This document shows, one piece after another, positions 1 to 12,585 of a stretch of DNA of 64,000 nt. Where the stretch lies: contig JAIWNE010000005.1 in NCBI GenBank assembly GCA_025331445.1, positions 372,001-436,000 on the forward strand, given 5' to 3'. The translations under genes and the position numbers were made by a program. Position 1 is the first letter of the stretch. Each line of letters starts with the position of its first letter. The notes below the pieces were generated by a model. It was not told the origin of the DNA. It worked only from the letters and a program-made list of their open reading frames with translations, and ran no database searches. This DNA comes from Blakeslea trispora (taxonomy: Eukaryota > Mucoromycota > Mucoromycetes > Mucorales > Choanephoraceae).

Positions 1-626
1 CTCTTTTGTATTAGGAGAAAGGATGCATCGGTTCATTGATCAAGACGGATGGCGTGTTCATGTAAGGCAAACTATAGAGTGCTAAGAAACATGCTACTCA
101 CACAGGATAGTAGATTGATATCCTCGCTAAATCTTATCCTGCGAACCGAGATAACCAACCTACATGTCCCTTTTCCAATGAACTTCTCTTACTCAGTAGT
201 TATACCCGTATCCATCCAGTGACACTGATGATTGAGCTCAAGCTATACCCTGTAGATCAGAATGGCATAGATACAGCTTATCGTCCATCAGAACCATTCG
301 TGCTGCTTGAAGAGATCAAAACCAATATTGATATAGTAGCCTATGTTACTCAAATCAGTTCAGACAAACGACTTCAATATGTTCATCAAGCAGGGACAGC
401 CATCCTCAGTGACCATCAAATCCTGAAATCGCATGACACAAAGCCAAGAGTTGTACTCGCTACAGATTTTCAAGTGAGATATGAGGTTCATCAGGATGAC
501 ACAGAGATTCCAACCAAAGCCCTTCTTTCCTTTGGAGATATTCAAGTCACGCCTGAGTGGTGGGTGAAGCAGATGAAGAAACCATTTAACTCAAGCCCTA
601 CTTTGGTCGAGCATCAATTTTGGTAA
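1..626 (+). CDS. Unidentified protein, 3' part only
   Basis: The gene enters from the left edge. An open frame to about position 61 ends in a gtaagg donor. The best acceptor is the tag at 111-113, after which one frame runs from 114 to the stop at 626. The joined C-terminal part is about 190 residues, soluble, mixed alpha/beta, with no membrane segment or low-complexity run. I do not recognise the family. The end is well supported because the next gene lies on the other strand and its stop is less than 20 bp away, so the 3' UTRs must overlap. The true start lies outside the window; the GTG at 219 is not a start. Confidence 0.6.
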
Positions 627-644
627 TTTTTATTATTATTATTA

Positions 645-1578
<934 letters not shown>

Positions 1579-1667
1579 GGTTACAAAATAGAAAAAGAAA
1601 AAAAAAAAGATATGTGACCTTAGTTTTTTTTATTATCATTATTACTATTATTACTATTTTGTTTATT

Positions 1668-3320
1668 CTAATCGCTATCTTCTTCCATATCTTCTTCATC
1701 TTCATTTACATCTTCACCATGTAATGGCTCGTCTTCCATATCATCATCATCCTCTTCGGCATCATCCAAAGTAGTCACAGGTTTCTTTTCTTCTGTAGGA
1801 GCCAAACTGGCAAGGGATTGATGTCTAAAGGATTGACGGACACCGGCATTGGAGGCCATATCCCAAACATGCATCTTACCATTGGAACCAGCAATAGCCA
1901 ATTGGAAAGGGGAATCAGGACAGAACTGGGTAGAGAAGATACGACCCAACTCAAAGTTACGGCTGGTAACCATACTGGGCTTATTGTCCACTGTGCTCCA
2001 GATCTTGATGATCTTGTCAGTAGAACCAGTGGCAATACAGCCAGGAATCAAGGGGTTGATATCAAAAGCACTGACAGCTTCATCATGGGCTTGGATGGTA
2101 AAGAGAGGCTTACCTCCTTGACCATTTCGAGCATTACGAACATCGTAGTATTGAATCATACCGTTATCGAGAGCCACATAAAAGTGGTTAGGATGATGAG
2201 GATCCCAACGGATGGACTCGACATCACCCGAAAGATTCCAGCGGGTGACTTGTTGAGGAGAACGAGCATCCAACACACAGACTGTCTTGTCATAGGAACC
2301 AGACAAGAACACAGTAGCCTCAGTAGGATGCCATGCCACTGACTGGACCTTATCCTTGTGATGATGATAGGATTGAACACATTTGCTTGTCGTCAAATCC
2401 CATAACTTGACAGTACCATCAGCACTAGAAGATAACAAAAAGTTACGGTGGTTCTTGTTCCAAGAGAGATCCATGATAGCATCTACATGGTAATGTTCAT
2501 TGACCTTCTTGGATCGCTTCTTGGATTTATCAGTGTGACCCAAGATCGTCTCGGGGAACATGACGTCTACGGTATCCAGATCCCAAATTTCGATATCGGG
2601 TTCGAATGTACCAATAGCTACATAGTTGCCAGAGGTGGTTGCATCTACCTTTTCAGTGCTTGAGTGGAAATCTAACCATTCAAGACAGAGAGGGAAAGAG
2701 GGTAACATGATATCGTGGTGTACATAGATGTTTTCTTGACCTTCTTCATAGACATGTACTTCAAGTTGAGAGATGTCATCTTCTGTCTTGGCTGCCAATA
2801 ACATGTTATCTGTAGGAAGGATTTCGAGTTCTTTCTTTTCTTCATCTTCATCCACATTTTGCTTCAAGGTGACATAAGGATCTTCTTCGTCATTATCGTA
2901 AAATGCCAAATCCTTGATGTTAGAGAAAATGCCAACCTCTTTTTAAGCAATAAAAGAAAGGTTAACATGCTGTATAGAAAAATAGTGAAAGGGGAAAACT
3001 CTCTTACTCTTGTTGGAAGCTTCTACTTCGGCATCATAATCATCCAAGTTATATTGAGCCATTTCGTCTACTTGTTCATTTTCCTTCTTTTCCTTGGTTG
3101 AGCTAATGGACTAGGGGGTCAGTAACGATCGCTTGGGTCGATCAAGAAAAATACTTTACTCAACAGCCATGGCTTCAGCAGCCTTTAGATCTTCTTTAGC
3201 ATCTTCTAACTGTTCAGCAGCCAACTTGCTAATTCTGGCATATTCCTCTTCGTTCAAGTCATATTTCTTGGGGTGTTGAGCAGCAGCGCCCTTGCGGATC
3301 CATTGAATAGCCGAGATCAT
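1668..3320 (-). CDS. PWP1: PWP1, WD40 ribosome-biogenesis protein
   Basis: Periodic tryptophan protein 1, a nucleolar WD40 protein needed for 25S rRNA processing and large-subunit assembly. The start MISAIQWIRKG at 3320 is the family N-terminus. Two short introns (about 3115-3165 and 2940-3010) separate the acidic N-terminal region from the main exon. The main exon (2909 to 1668) holds the beta-propeller, with repeats such as IMDLSWNKNHRNFLLSSSAD, VQSVAWHPTEATVFLSGSYD and VSAFDINPLIPGCIATGSTD, each ending in a W-D/K type unit. The C-terminus is a long Asp/Glu tail (about 35 residues), usual for this family. About 480 residues in total. It lies 90 bp downstream of NAT9's start, on the same strand. 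Confidence 0.93.
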
Positions 3321-4041
3321 GATCAATTGTTTTCAAAGAGAAGTTTTTTATTTATTTTTTCTATCAGTCAAATTAAAAAAAAAAAAAAGCAGTACCTACT
3401 TTGTGTGACTTTAAATAATGCAGAAAAAATAAAAGCATTACTTGTATGCAAACGAGAGTGGGAGCAAGAGCTTGTTTTCTTACTACACAAAAGAGAGGTA
3501 AGGACTTCAAAGTGAAGGGACATAATCTAGTTTCATCATTTTCGAGTTATCTCAATAATGCACATTTTAGGTGGTTTTGATGCTCCTCCGAGGAAATTGT
3601 TTATTTATGTTCTAAGCAGCAGACTCTTTTTTCTTTTTTTTTTACCATAGATCTTCGTCTCATCCGTAAACTTCAGTTGAAATTACCGAAAACTCGATCA
3701 AATATAGGTACTGAAAATAACTGAACACAAAAAAAAAGACAGACAAGCTCAAATTATTGACAGGTTTGCTTGTTTATGACAAAAGGCACTTACGAGCTTA
3801 TTTTTGACATTTGACAAGATCTAATATCGGTAATAAAAGATCAACAGAGTTGTCAAGATTCAAAACAAATAGCTTTTTTTTAGCTCAAAGAAAGAATGAC
3901 GCATATTGAGTAACATGGCAAAGAACAATGACTAAACAGAGTGATGAGATTTAGCTGTGACACAAAGAATTTCCCTTTTTCTTTTATTTTTCTTTTCGTT
4001 TTTGTGCAGTTTATCTCTCTTTTTTTTTTCAAATTATTATT
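3321..4041. other. Divergent promoter region, PWP1 / STIMATE
   Basis: This 0.7 kb spacer separates two divergently transcribed genes. It holds several A or T homopolymers (about 3374-3388, 3728-3738, 4018-4030) and pyrimidine tracts typical of start regions here. The short open frames in it have no recognisable protein and are AT-driven. I see no RNA gene or repeat. Confidence 0.5.
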
Positions 4042-5044
4042 ATGCCTAATGAGGCTGATAGTGAAGCAGGCTGTCAACTACTCGACTCCTTTGCTATCTT
4101 TGTACAAATCGTCTTGGCTAGTTTAGCCTTCTCTACACTTTATATAAAACGACAACGAGAGTCACCTCAACGACCACTACTGATCTGGTAAAGTCTTGAC
4201 TTCTTTTACACAACAGTGTTTTTAACTTTATGTAGGCTATTGGATGTCAGTAAACAGTTAATAGGTGGCGGTATTGTACATACATTAAATATAGTGGCTT
4301 CTCATCTATTCGGAAAGAGTCTAGAAGGTGAACCACAATCCAATCCTTGTGTTTGGTATGCAAACCACTACAATTATCCTATTATCTCTAATATATGTTC
4401 TTAGGTATTTCCTAAATATCCTTATCGATACTACATTGGGCGTGTTGATTATATGGGGTGTATTGGCTGCTATCAACTGGTTAGCTCGATTTTATCGACT
4501 TCGTGGATTTCAGAGCGGTGTTTATGGAAGTCCTCCCCTTAGAAATCAATTGAGAATATGGACAAGACAGCTGAGTGCTTATGTAATGGCATTAGTCACT
4601 ATGAAAGTGGTTGTCTTGATCTTGTTTTCTCTCTGTCCTTGGCTAGAACGTGTGGGTCGATGGGTCTTGGGCTGGACCATGGGCAATTATCGACTTCAAG
4701 TGTTGTTTGTGATGCTAATGTAAAGTTCGTTTTAAGCAGTAGAAACATGAATTCATGATATTTTTTCGTTTAGATTTCCGTTGGTGATGAACATTGTTCA
4801 ATTCTGGATTGTGGATACGATTGTGAAGAACAAACCTTCACGGCTGATCCAATTAACAGAAGATGAACAAGAAGATATGCTTATTTCGGACGGTGAATAC
4901 GCTCTACCTACTCAATTCCATGATGATAGTGATAGTGAAGACAATCAACCTATTGCTTCACTTCACACTATGAAACGATCTGATTCTACTCTCAGTCATT
5001 TATCAGCCGATAGTTTATATGAATTAAGAACCAGCCAAGCATAA
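4042..5044 (+). CDS. STIMATE/YPL162C-family multi-pass membrane protein
   Basis: Multi-pass membrane protein of the STIMATE (TMEM110) family. Animal STIMATE is an ER protein that promotes STIM1-Orai calcium entry; the yeast homologue YPL162C is a vacuolar membrane protein. The ATG at 4042 begins MPNEADSEAGCQLLDSFAIF. Three introns (about 4190-4235, 4357-4412, 4722-4773) are removed. The second intron restores the signature CVWYFLNILIDTTLGV, which spans the exon junction and is the family hallmark. About four to five hydrophobic segments follow, and the last 70 residues form an acidic, Ser-rich cytosolic tail. About 290 residues. It lies 105 bp upstream of a MCUR1-type gene on the same strand. 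Confidence 0.85.
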
Positions 5045-5148
5045 ATCATTCGGACATTTATTTGTCCGGGCTCCCAAAAATTAAAAATAAAATAAACATT
5101 CTTTTGTTTGTAAGAAATAATCTTTTTTTTTTTCTCTTTTACTTTAAA

Positions 5149-6101
5149 ATGTCTTTTCTTCTTTATCGATTCAATGCTATTCCAAAAACTCGCTTATTTC
5201 GGCATGCAATAATCAAGAGAACGGCCTTCAATGATACTTCTCGACCTTTTCCTCCTCCTCAACCCACTCGACCTATTGATATCCTGGAAGACAATACGAT
5301 AAAGACAAGTGGTATGTCACCCACACTAGATGCAGTCGCTGGCGATACATTCTCTCAACCAAAAGAAGATATCAAACAATACAAGCGAAGCCATCATTTC
5401 GATACCTACGATCTATTAACTCACCTTGTATCCGAGGGGGGCTTCAGTCGAAGACAGGCTGAGGTGATCATGAAGGGCATCAAATTTCGTCTAAGAGAAT
5501 GCACATCCTCTGTCAAACAACAGTTACTGATGACTTCTGATCTAGAAAACGAATCTTATTTATTCAAGGCAGCCTTGTCTGAGTTAAGGACAGAGGTACA
5601 GGTGATGCGAAAGAACGATATGCAGACACTCCAGACAGACATCTCTCTGTTGACAAGAGAAGTGGATGGATTAGAGCAGCAGCTGAATGAAGGAGTAGCC
5701 AATATGAAGAATGAGATTCAGATGGACATGAACAACCGTAAGAATGAGACACGCGAGGATCAAAAGGACATGGAACTCAAGATTCAAGAAATCAACAATA
5801 AATTCACTATCCGATTAGGGGATATTCGAACAGAATTGGAAGCTGTTCGATGGGAAACTATCTGGAAAGGATTAAGTAAGATGGAACTGACATGATATAT
5901 TGGATTGTGCTAATTTTTTGTTATTATTATTAAGCTGGTATTGCTTTTGCTGGTATCACTATTGCCAGCTTGGGTTATTTACTGACAAAATACTCTGCAC
6001 GAAAGGCAGAGATGTTACGACTAGAGAAAGACAAACGAAAGAAACAACTAAGAGAAGATGCTCATCAAGCAGGCGCAGTAGATATGGAAGTGATATACTA
6101 G
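5149..6101 (+). CDS. FMP32: MCUR1/Fmp32-family mitochondrial coiled-coil protein
   Basis: Mitochondrial inner-membrane protein of the CCDC90/MCUR1/Fmp32 family (DUF1640). In animals MCUR1 acts with the calcium uniporter; yeast Fmp32 has been linked to proline metabolism and cytochrome oxidase assembly. The start MSFLLYRFNAIPKTRLFRHAI is Arg-rich without acidic residues, as expected for a mitochondrial presequence. The core FDTYDLLTHLVSEGGFSRRQ is the family signature, followed by a long coiled coil (residues about 120-230). One intron (5876-5934) joins the GL to TGIAFAGITIASLGY, the C-terminal membrane segment. The gene ends with a basic tail at the TAG at 6099-6101. About 297 residues. Confidence 0.88.
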
Positions 6102-6194
6102 TCTCTTAATTATACATATATATATATTGTACTTTATTTTTTAATATCTAGAAAAAAAAAAAGAAACATGATCTACATAAACTATTCTTTTTCT

Positions 6195-8107
6195 TTACAT
6201 GCCTAATAATCCACTAAATTGACTAGCATATTGCATTGGTTTTACAGTAGGATGAGGCTATTCAAAAACAATAGAATGAGACAAACGGAATTATGTTTTA
6301 AAAAATAGACGAAATTGGACTTACAACTGCATCAAAAGTAACATAATCTATCTTTAAATCAGGTGTGATATTGATCAAGGCACCCTTATTGCCAACTGTA
6401 TCACAATAATTGGGTGCAGAAAACACAGTAACACACTTGCCGGCATGATCTTTCACATACCCTTCTGCCTTGACTTCATGACTACGGATCACCATGTCCA
6501 GACCATTGGTCTCTAAAAAGTTTTGAGTCACATCAGGACCAAACTGAATACCTACACCTCGCTTGCTTGGAGATCGACCTGGCTGAGGTTGAGGATCAGA
6601 CCAAAGTAATTCACACATCAATCCTTCACTTCCGGGCTGTCCTTGACCGATACGATCGATCTTGCGAATCTCGTCCAAGGTCACATTGTCTCGAGAGAAG
6701 AGACCACCGTGAGTAACAAAGATTTTGTTCTGAATGACATGAGCCAAAGGTAAAGCATTGAATGTCTCTGAGAAGAGGTTAAACATCATCTCACTAAACT
6801 TGGCCTTGACTTCTCCTTCAAAACCATAGACCTTGTTCATATTGTCTGTTTCGTGATTACCACGAGCCAAGAAGAGACGGTTAGGGTAAAGCCATTTATA
6901 GGCAAATAATGTCAAAATCACTTCTACTGAGAAAGAACCGCGATCGACAAAATCACCATTGAATAGATAGGCATGTTGTTCAGATGGATAACCGTTGATT
7001 TGGAAAATGTTGATAAAGTCGTAAAATTGACCATGAACATCACCACATACAGTCAATTGACCTTGTTCAGGAATAGTCACATCAATCAAAGAAGGAGCTT
7101 CATACATATAATTGCGAATAGCCAATAAAATCTATTCAACTAGTTAGCAGGAAGAAAAGGTTAAGAAAAAAAGAGAGGGTAAACTTATACCATAAAAGCA
7201 TATTTCTTGTGAATTTTCTTTTGTGCCTTGAATTGTTCAATCATTTTCTCAATAAATGATAGATCAATCATCTTGGTCTCTTCATTGATACGTGGGCCAT
7301 CGTACTTGTCATCCACCACTAATAAACAATGTTTTAATAAACATACATACTATAAGGAGCACCCTTATTGTTATTATTATTTTACCTATAGAATCAATGT
7401 CTAGATTTTCGGCCACACTGCGTTTTTGATCATTATGCTAAAATCGATTTAACGTTTGATCTTTTTGATTGCATCTATTTCATGCTTTCTTACAACAAAC
7501 CTCAATTGCCTTTTCAAACTCCATTCGTCTCACAATCTTGGCACACTCGTCAAATTTGGCTTTAGCGTCTTTGTCGGAAGGTGCACGCTTGGTTACAATA
7601 CGAAAGTCCTTTAGGGCTTGCTTAAAGTTACCCAATGCCATATTGGCAGAAGCGCGGCGGTAATTGGCCTAATGTAGTAGTGTTGGTACTTTTCTTTTTT
7701 TCTTGAGCAAATATAAATATATGGTTCTTTACCTTTGCAAATGTAGGATCGATCTCCAAAGCTTTGTCAGCATCACTATAGAAAAAAAAGGCAATGAGTC
7801 CAAAAAAAACAAAAAAGAGACAGAGTGGAATTCAGACTTTACGCAATAGCATAGCCATAGTTTTCTAATTTGAGATGGCAAAAGGCACGATTGGTGAAAT
7901 AAGAAGCCACTTGAGGGTTTAATTCAATGGCTTCACTGTATTTCTCAATAGCTTCAGGAAATTGTTTTTCTAATTAAGAATAATAGAAATATATCAGTAT
8001 AATGCGCACATCTATACAGAGAGAGAAAAAAGACTCAATTCACCTTTAAAGAAAATATTAGCTTGATTCTTGATTTCTTCAGCTTTTGTTTTCAACTCTT
8101 CTGACAT
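6195..8107 (-). CDS. PPT1: Serine/threonine protein phosphatase 5 (TPR-PP5)
   Basis: Hsp90-associated phosphatase with an N-terminal TPR domain and a C-terminal PPP catalytic domain. Translation from 8107 ([17 protein letters not shown]) through several short exons gives three TPR units ([39 protein letters not shown]). Next come a linker and the phosphatase core in the exon 7125-6298. The metal and catalytic motifs are complete: [21 protein letters not shown] and THGG. The last small exon restores [20 protein letters not shown], the conserved autoinhibitory C-terminus, ending at 6195. At least seven introns; about 480 residues, normal length. The gene converges with the Fmp32-type gene, about 90 bp between stops. 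Confidence 0.95.
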
Positions 8108-9332
8108 TTTAAAAAAATACTTTGAAAAAAAAAAAGGAAGGAAAACGCTAGAACTATTAATTTTTTTGGGTTATTTGAAACAAGGAGCCAATCAGAGCCT
8201 TTGAGAAAAGAGAGAGAAAAAAAAAAGACTAATTTATTTCAGCATAATTTTGTGATTGACAGGGCAACAGTACGCTGCTGCGATTTTATGAGAAGGATGC
8301 CCTGTTGTCTGCTTTTCCAGGCATAGGAAGTACATCTCTTTCATCGTTGCACATTATTGATGGTGTAATGGACACTTTGGATAAGCACAATAGGAAAGGC
8401 AGATACATTGACATGGACAATGCTGTCATACATAAAGGTATCAGAAGTTCAAGAAGCGATACTGAAAGCACACCTTTCTCCTTTCAACGACTGTATCGCT
8501 TGTTATGATGCAGACATCTCTCTTTTTTTCTTTATCCTACACAGAATAAAAGTTCTGATACACAAAAATCAAAATAGTGTACGCATATAAATAATACACA
8601 AAAGAAAATCCTGGTGTGCAAATTCTGTTCGAAAAAAAACCAATAAACGAATTTTCTTCATAATCATCTCCTGCTTACAGTTTTAAAAAAGTTCTTTTAT
8701 GGTTTTTGCATTTACTTTACTTTAGCATCTGATGCGGAATTAAAAACAAATTAGTTTTCATTTAAGCAGATCAAGCTATTTTGTTACCATAGAAACGGCT
8801 TCCGACACACCTTTTTCGGATCAGCCTGCTGTTGTTATTAGTTCAGATAAAGTAGATAATACAGTTAATCGAGAAATGTAAACAAGAAGCGTAAAGATTC
8901 TATGTAACCAATTTCTTTTTTTTTCTTTTTTTGCTAGACTGTTTGGAATGTATTTTTCTGTTCAAAGAGAAAACATATAGAAAAAAAAAAAAAAAAAGAG
9001 AAGAAAACTCCTACATTTAACTTTTTACTAAACAAAACCCCATTTGATTGATTGTACCAAAAACATATAGTCGTACACACCCTCTATGTAGCCCATATCC
9101 CCTTTATTTTGGCTACTGTGTATTTTTTTTTTGGGTGTGTGTTTTTCATGTGAGTCTCTCCCTTTCAATAATTCTCTCTCTTTTTTTTGTTTTTTTTCTC
9201 TTCTTTCTCTCTCTCTCTTTTTTCTTTCTATTCAATCCTTTGTCCTCTCTCTTTCTTGTATGTTAAATGATTAAGCGTGTTATTGTATTCTGGAGCATAG
9301 AGTGTATACTGATAACAATTCTCTCATAAGTC
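8108..9332. other. Intergenic spacer, PP5 / LARP
   Basis: Divergent spacer of 1.2 kb. It contains a decayed transposase fragment (annotated separately) and long A/T runs (8985-8999). At 9120-9260 there is a strong pyrimidine tract of CT and T blocks just upstream of the LARP start, probably its promoter and 5' UTR. Small hydrophobic open frames over the CT tract are composition artefacts. Confidence 0.5.
8253..8530 (+). mobile_element. Decayed DDE (Tc1/mariner-type) transposase fragment
   Basis: On the + strand one frame reads FPGIGSTSLSSLHIIDGVMD, TLDKHNRKGRYIDMDNAVIHK and then degenerates. Y-I-x-MDNA-x-IH is the second catalytic Asp motif of Tc1/mariner/pogo DDE_3 transposases, preceded by the usual M-D-x-x-D-K-H/N-x-x-K-G spacing. 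The preceding bases (gacagggcaaca) also look like the upstream part of the same gene. Only about 90 codons survive, with no catalytic domain ends and no TIR, so it is a relic. The assignment rests on motif recognition only. Confidence 0.55.
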
Positions 9333-10602
9333 ATGATGACAGTATCTAATAATTTAGAAGTTGAACCGCAGCAACAATTATTGAAGGGCAAACAATACCA
9401 AGAAAATGAAGAACAAGAAACAAGAAAGAAGAAGCCATACAAGTCAACAAGATACAAAAGGGGAGTTACAAACTATCGTCCCACCAACTACAACAATAAC
9501 ACAACAAGATATTACAATGAATCATTATCTGCCTATCCTCTAAACTACATGTATTACCCTTCCATGAGTTTTCCAGTCACTTTTGATCAGAACAGTAACA
9601 CACAACAGAATGATGAAGACTTGGAAATCATTATGCATGATGAAAGTAGCTTGAACTCAGAACCCATTGTTCATACAACAAGACCTGTTGAAAGTAATGT
9701 ATAAAAACACACACACACACATATGTTAAATGTATGCCTTACCATTCTTTAGATAAAACAGTTGATTTGAAAAGTCAATTGGAATATTATTTCTCAAGGT
9801 TTAATTTCTTAAAAAAAAAGATAAGCTATCGGTGAAATATTAACTTTCTTTCTCTCGTATACATTAGACAAAACTTAGTCAATGATGCTTGGCTAGTATC
9901 ACAGATGGATTCTGAACTCTATGTACCCATTTCGCTAGTAGCCAACTTTAAACGGGTACGCGAATGGACATCCGACATTGATTTGATTGTGAAGACCTTA
10001 CGCGAATCACCGGAAGTCACGGTGGACAAGACAGGCACTAAAGTAAGACCTAATATATCAGTTCAACGCAAAACAGTCATCTTGAGAGATGTACCTGAAT
10101 GTACGGAAGAGGTAAAAAGTCATGATACAAGTTGATACATTGTCTTCTTCTTAACTTTCTACTATAGGAGATTCGACAGCTACTTCGAGATCTAGAGGCT
10201 CCTCAAACACAATCGATAAAGAAAGATATTGGTAACATGTGGTATCTCACATTCGAAAGTGAAGAGGATGCCCTCAAGTTGCTATTGAGTGTAAGAGGTA
10301 AATCATTCAAGGATCAGGCAATTGCCGCTCGAATGAAATCAGAACCTGCTTTAAGAGTTCAGACACGTCCCCAGTCATCACCTCCTGTTCCAGAAAATAT
10401 AAAAACAAACGATTTAATACCCGAGATAACATCACATCCATTACCTACTCCTTCTCTCTCTTATCATAGTGAATACTATTACCAACCCTCTTTACCCACT
10501 GTATATACAAATTATCATACCAGTCTCTCTCATTATCATACCTATGCATCCTATCGCCCATCTGGCAAAAAGCATTTCAACAACAACAACAATCATAATA
10601 AT

Positions 10603-10636
<34 letters not shown>

Positions 10637-11392
10637 GCAATAATAACAACACCAGCAACACTAGCAACAGCAACAGTAATAACAACAACAATAACAACAA
10701 CAGTACTATGATAAGGCAACAGCATCACCACCAACAGCAGAGACAGAATCATTTATCTAATTATTATTCACATCGATCTAATGAAAATTCCAACGGATCG
10801 CGTAATGCAGGAGTGGTAGCAGGAGCAAGTCCAACGTCATTTAAACATACAAATCAACAGGATGATATGAACTCTAACAGTCAACAACATACATCTTCTT
10901 CACATTCAAATCACAACAGAACTTATAACAGTTATCAGAGACATAACAAGCCACAAGACCAAAGCTCACAAAACCAGCAACAAAGACAAAACAATTACAG
11001 ACATGGTCAACGCTCAACAAAACAAAAAACTCAAGAGGAGCAAGAATCAGCAGAAACAGGCAAGAATGAAACTCACAAAAAGAAATCAAACAATTTCTAT
11101 AGACATCAGAACAATCGACACAATGGCCACAAAGGAAACAATAGAAAGAGCAAGAGTGAAGGTAAGCAAACCTAGTTGTTCTATTTCACCTGGACTAAAT
11201 TTTCTTGCAAAAAAAAAAGTACAAGAGTTGAAAAAAGCTCATTTTCCACCTTTACAAGGTCCTGAAGAACAAGTAATTTCCAATTTATCTGAAGAGATTG
11301 AGCAACCCACTTCAGATCATAGCACTACTAAATCGTGTCATTCACATCCAATGAGTTATGCTGATATGCTTAAAAAGAAAGAAGTAGAATAA
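9333..11392 (+). CDS. La-related protein (LARP4-like) with poly-Asn region
   Basis: RNA-binding protein with a La motif and a following RRM-like domain. The start MMTVSNNLEVEPQQQ is followed by a Lys/Tyr-rich region. Introns at about 9692-9753, 9799-9867 and 10111-10168 are removed. The La motif then reads DLKSQLEYYFSRQNLVNDAW, with VPISLVANFKRVREW as its C-terminal helices. An RRM-like segment follows: VILRDVPECTEEEIRQLL with strand NMWYLTFESEEDALKLL. Residues from about 350 are Asn/Gln/Ser/His-rich, including an Asn run coded by AAC repeats at 10576-10710. A last intron (about 11162-11219) joins to a tail with AHFPPLQG and MSYADML, short motifs found at LARP C-termini. About 600 residues. 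LARP4/1 proteins bind mRNA 3' ends and poly(A)-binding protein. Confidence 0.8.
10576..10710 (+). repeat. AAC/AAT trinucleotide repeat coding poly-Asn
   Basis: Nearly pure AAC with scattered AAT, AGC and ACC codons, encoding more than 30 asparagines broken by Ser and Thr in the LARP protein. All frames stay open through it, which explains the poly-Thr and poly-Val shadow frames. Such tracts commonly vary in length between strains. Confidence 0.9.
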
Positions 11393-11488
11393 ATTCTTGT
11401 TTTGTTTGAGAGCCAGACGTTTCGTAGAATGAACTTTTTTTTTTGGCTGTAATTTTTTTTATTATTATCATTTTTCCTTTCTCTTTTC

Positions 11489-12585
11489 ATGTTTCCTTCA
11501 AAACGAATATTTCAGAAGCAAAACCAATTGCCGACCATCCATACATATTATGTAAAACAGGATGATCACCGTAAGACTACTTGACACTGTCCAGAAAAGA
11601 GAAGAAAAAGAAAAGAAAGGGACAGAAGGATTGATTTCCGCTTATAGAATTTACCGGGATCAACTTCAAGCAGCTGTCACTTGTTGTTCTAGTCATTCAG
11701 AATTGTTTGCTTGTGCTTTTGATGCGATGTTCTCGAACCAACATATCGCCCGACAAACCAATTTATATTGCATCTACCGCAGTGTTTATGGCTGAGATAG
11801 TCAAGATTATTGCTTGTCTGGGCATGCTTTATTATACCGAGCCAGACCATTGGCTGGATAGACTTCGCTTGCAGATCATGCAGCGGCCCAAAGATGTGGC
11901 TTGCATGCTGATACCCAGTAGCCTCTATGCACTTCAGAACAATTTACTCTACATTGCCCTAAGTAATCTAGAGGCGGCTACCTTTCAAGTGACATATCAA
12001 CTCAAGATTATGTCTACAGCAGTCTTTTCTGTTTGGCTGCTTCGTCGATCTCTCAATCAAAATCAATGGGCGGCATTGGTCTTGTTGATGGTGGGTGTAA
12101 CTTTAGTCCAGTCCGAGAGTATGACGACACCATCTAGTGGCCTGGATGATCAACAGCCATGGGTTGGTCTGTTGGCTGTCTTGGCTAGCTGTATATCTTC
12201 AGGCTTTGCAGGATGTTACTTTGAAAAGATGCTCAAGTCATCTGTGACGTCCATGTGGATACGCAGCATTCAATTGGGTATATGTGGTACCCTTTTCTCT
12301 TTCTTGACCATGTTGCTCTCTGACTATCAGGCTATTCGAGTGCATGGTATGTTGTATGGCTACGATCTATTGACTTGGTGTGTGGTGTTGAACCAAGCAA
12401 TAGGGGGGCTATTAGTGGCTCTTGTGGTCAAGTATGCAGATAACATTTTAAAGGGATTTGCCACAAGTATATCAATTCTTTTGTCAAGCATCATCAGTTT
12501 TTTCTTGCTTGACTTCAAGCCTTCTTATTTATTTATGACAGGAGCAGCTATTGTTATCATGGCCACTGTCTTGTATGGAAAATAA
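11489..12585 (+). CDS. Nucleotide-sugar transporter (SLC35A type, UDP-Gal/UDP-GlcNAc)
   Basis: Golgi multi-pass antiporter that exchanges a UDP-sugar for UMP. The first exon (11489-11570, MFPSKRIFQKQNQLPT) ends in phase 1 at gtaagact. The intron ends at 11647 and the second exon opens with FTGINFKQLSLVVLVIQNC. Family motifs follow: STAVFMAEIVKIIAC, ALQNNLLYIALSNLEAATFQVTYQLKI and later GFAGCYFEKMLKSS and KYADNILKGFATSISI, the last being the conserved KyaDNilK loop. About ten membrane segments, 339 residues, typical length. The substrate (UDP-galactose, UDP-GlcNAc or other) cannot be decided from sequence alone. A single-frame start at 11707 or 11562 would lose the first membrane helix, so the spliced start is preferred. 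Confidence 0.88.

Noticed and set aside
9048..9266. Hydrophobic 72-codon frame upstream of LARP
   Set aside because: Made by a CT/T-rich leader tract; low-complexity Phe/Leu/Ser only.
10469..10752. Poly-Thr and poly-Val frames in the LARP gene
   Set aside because: They are other-frame readings of the AAC repeat inside a well-supported coding exon.
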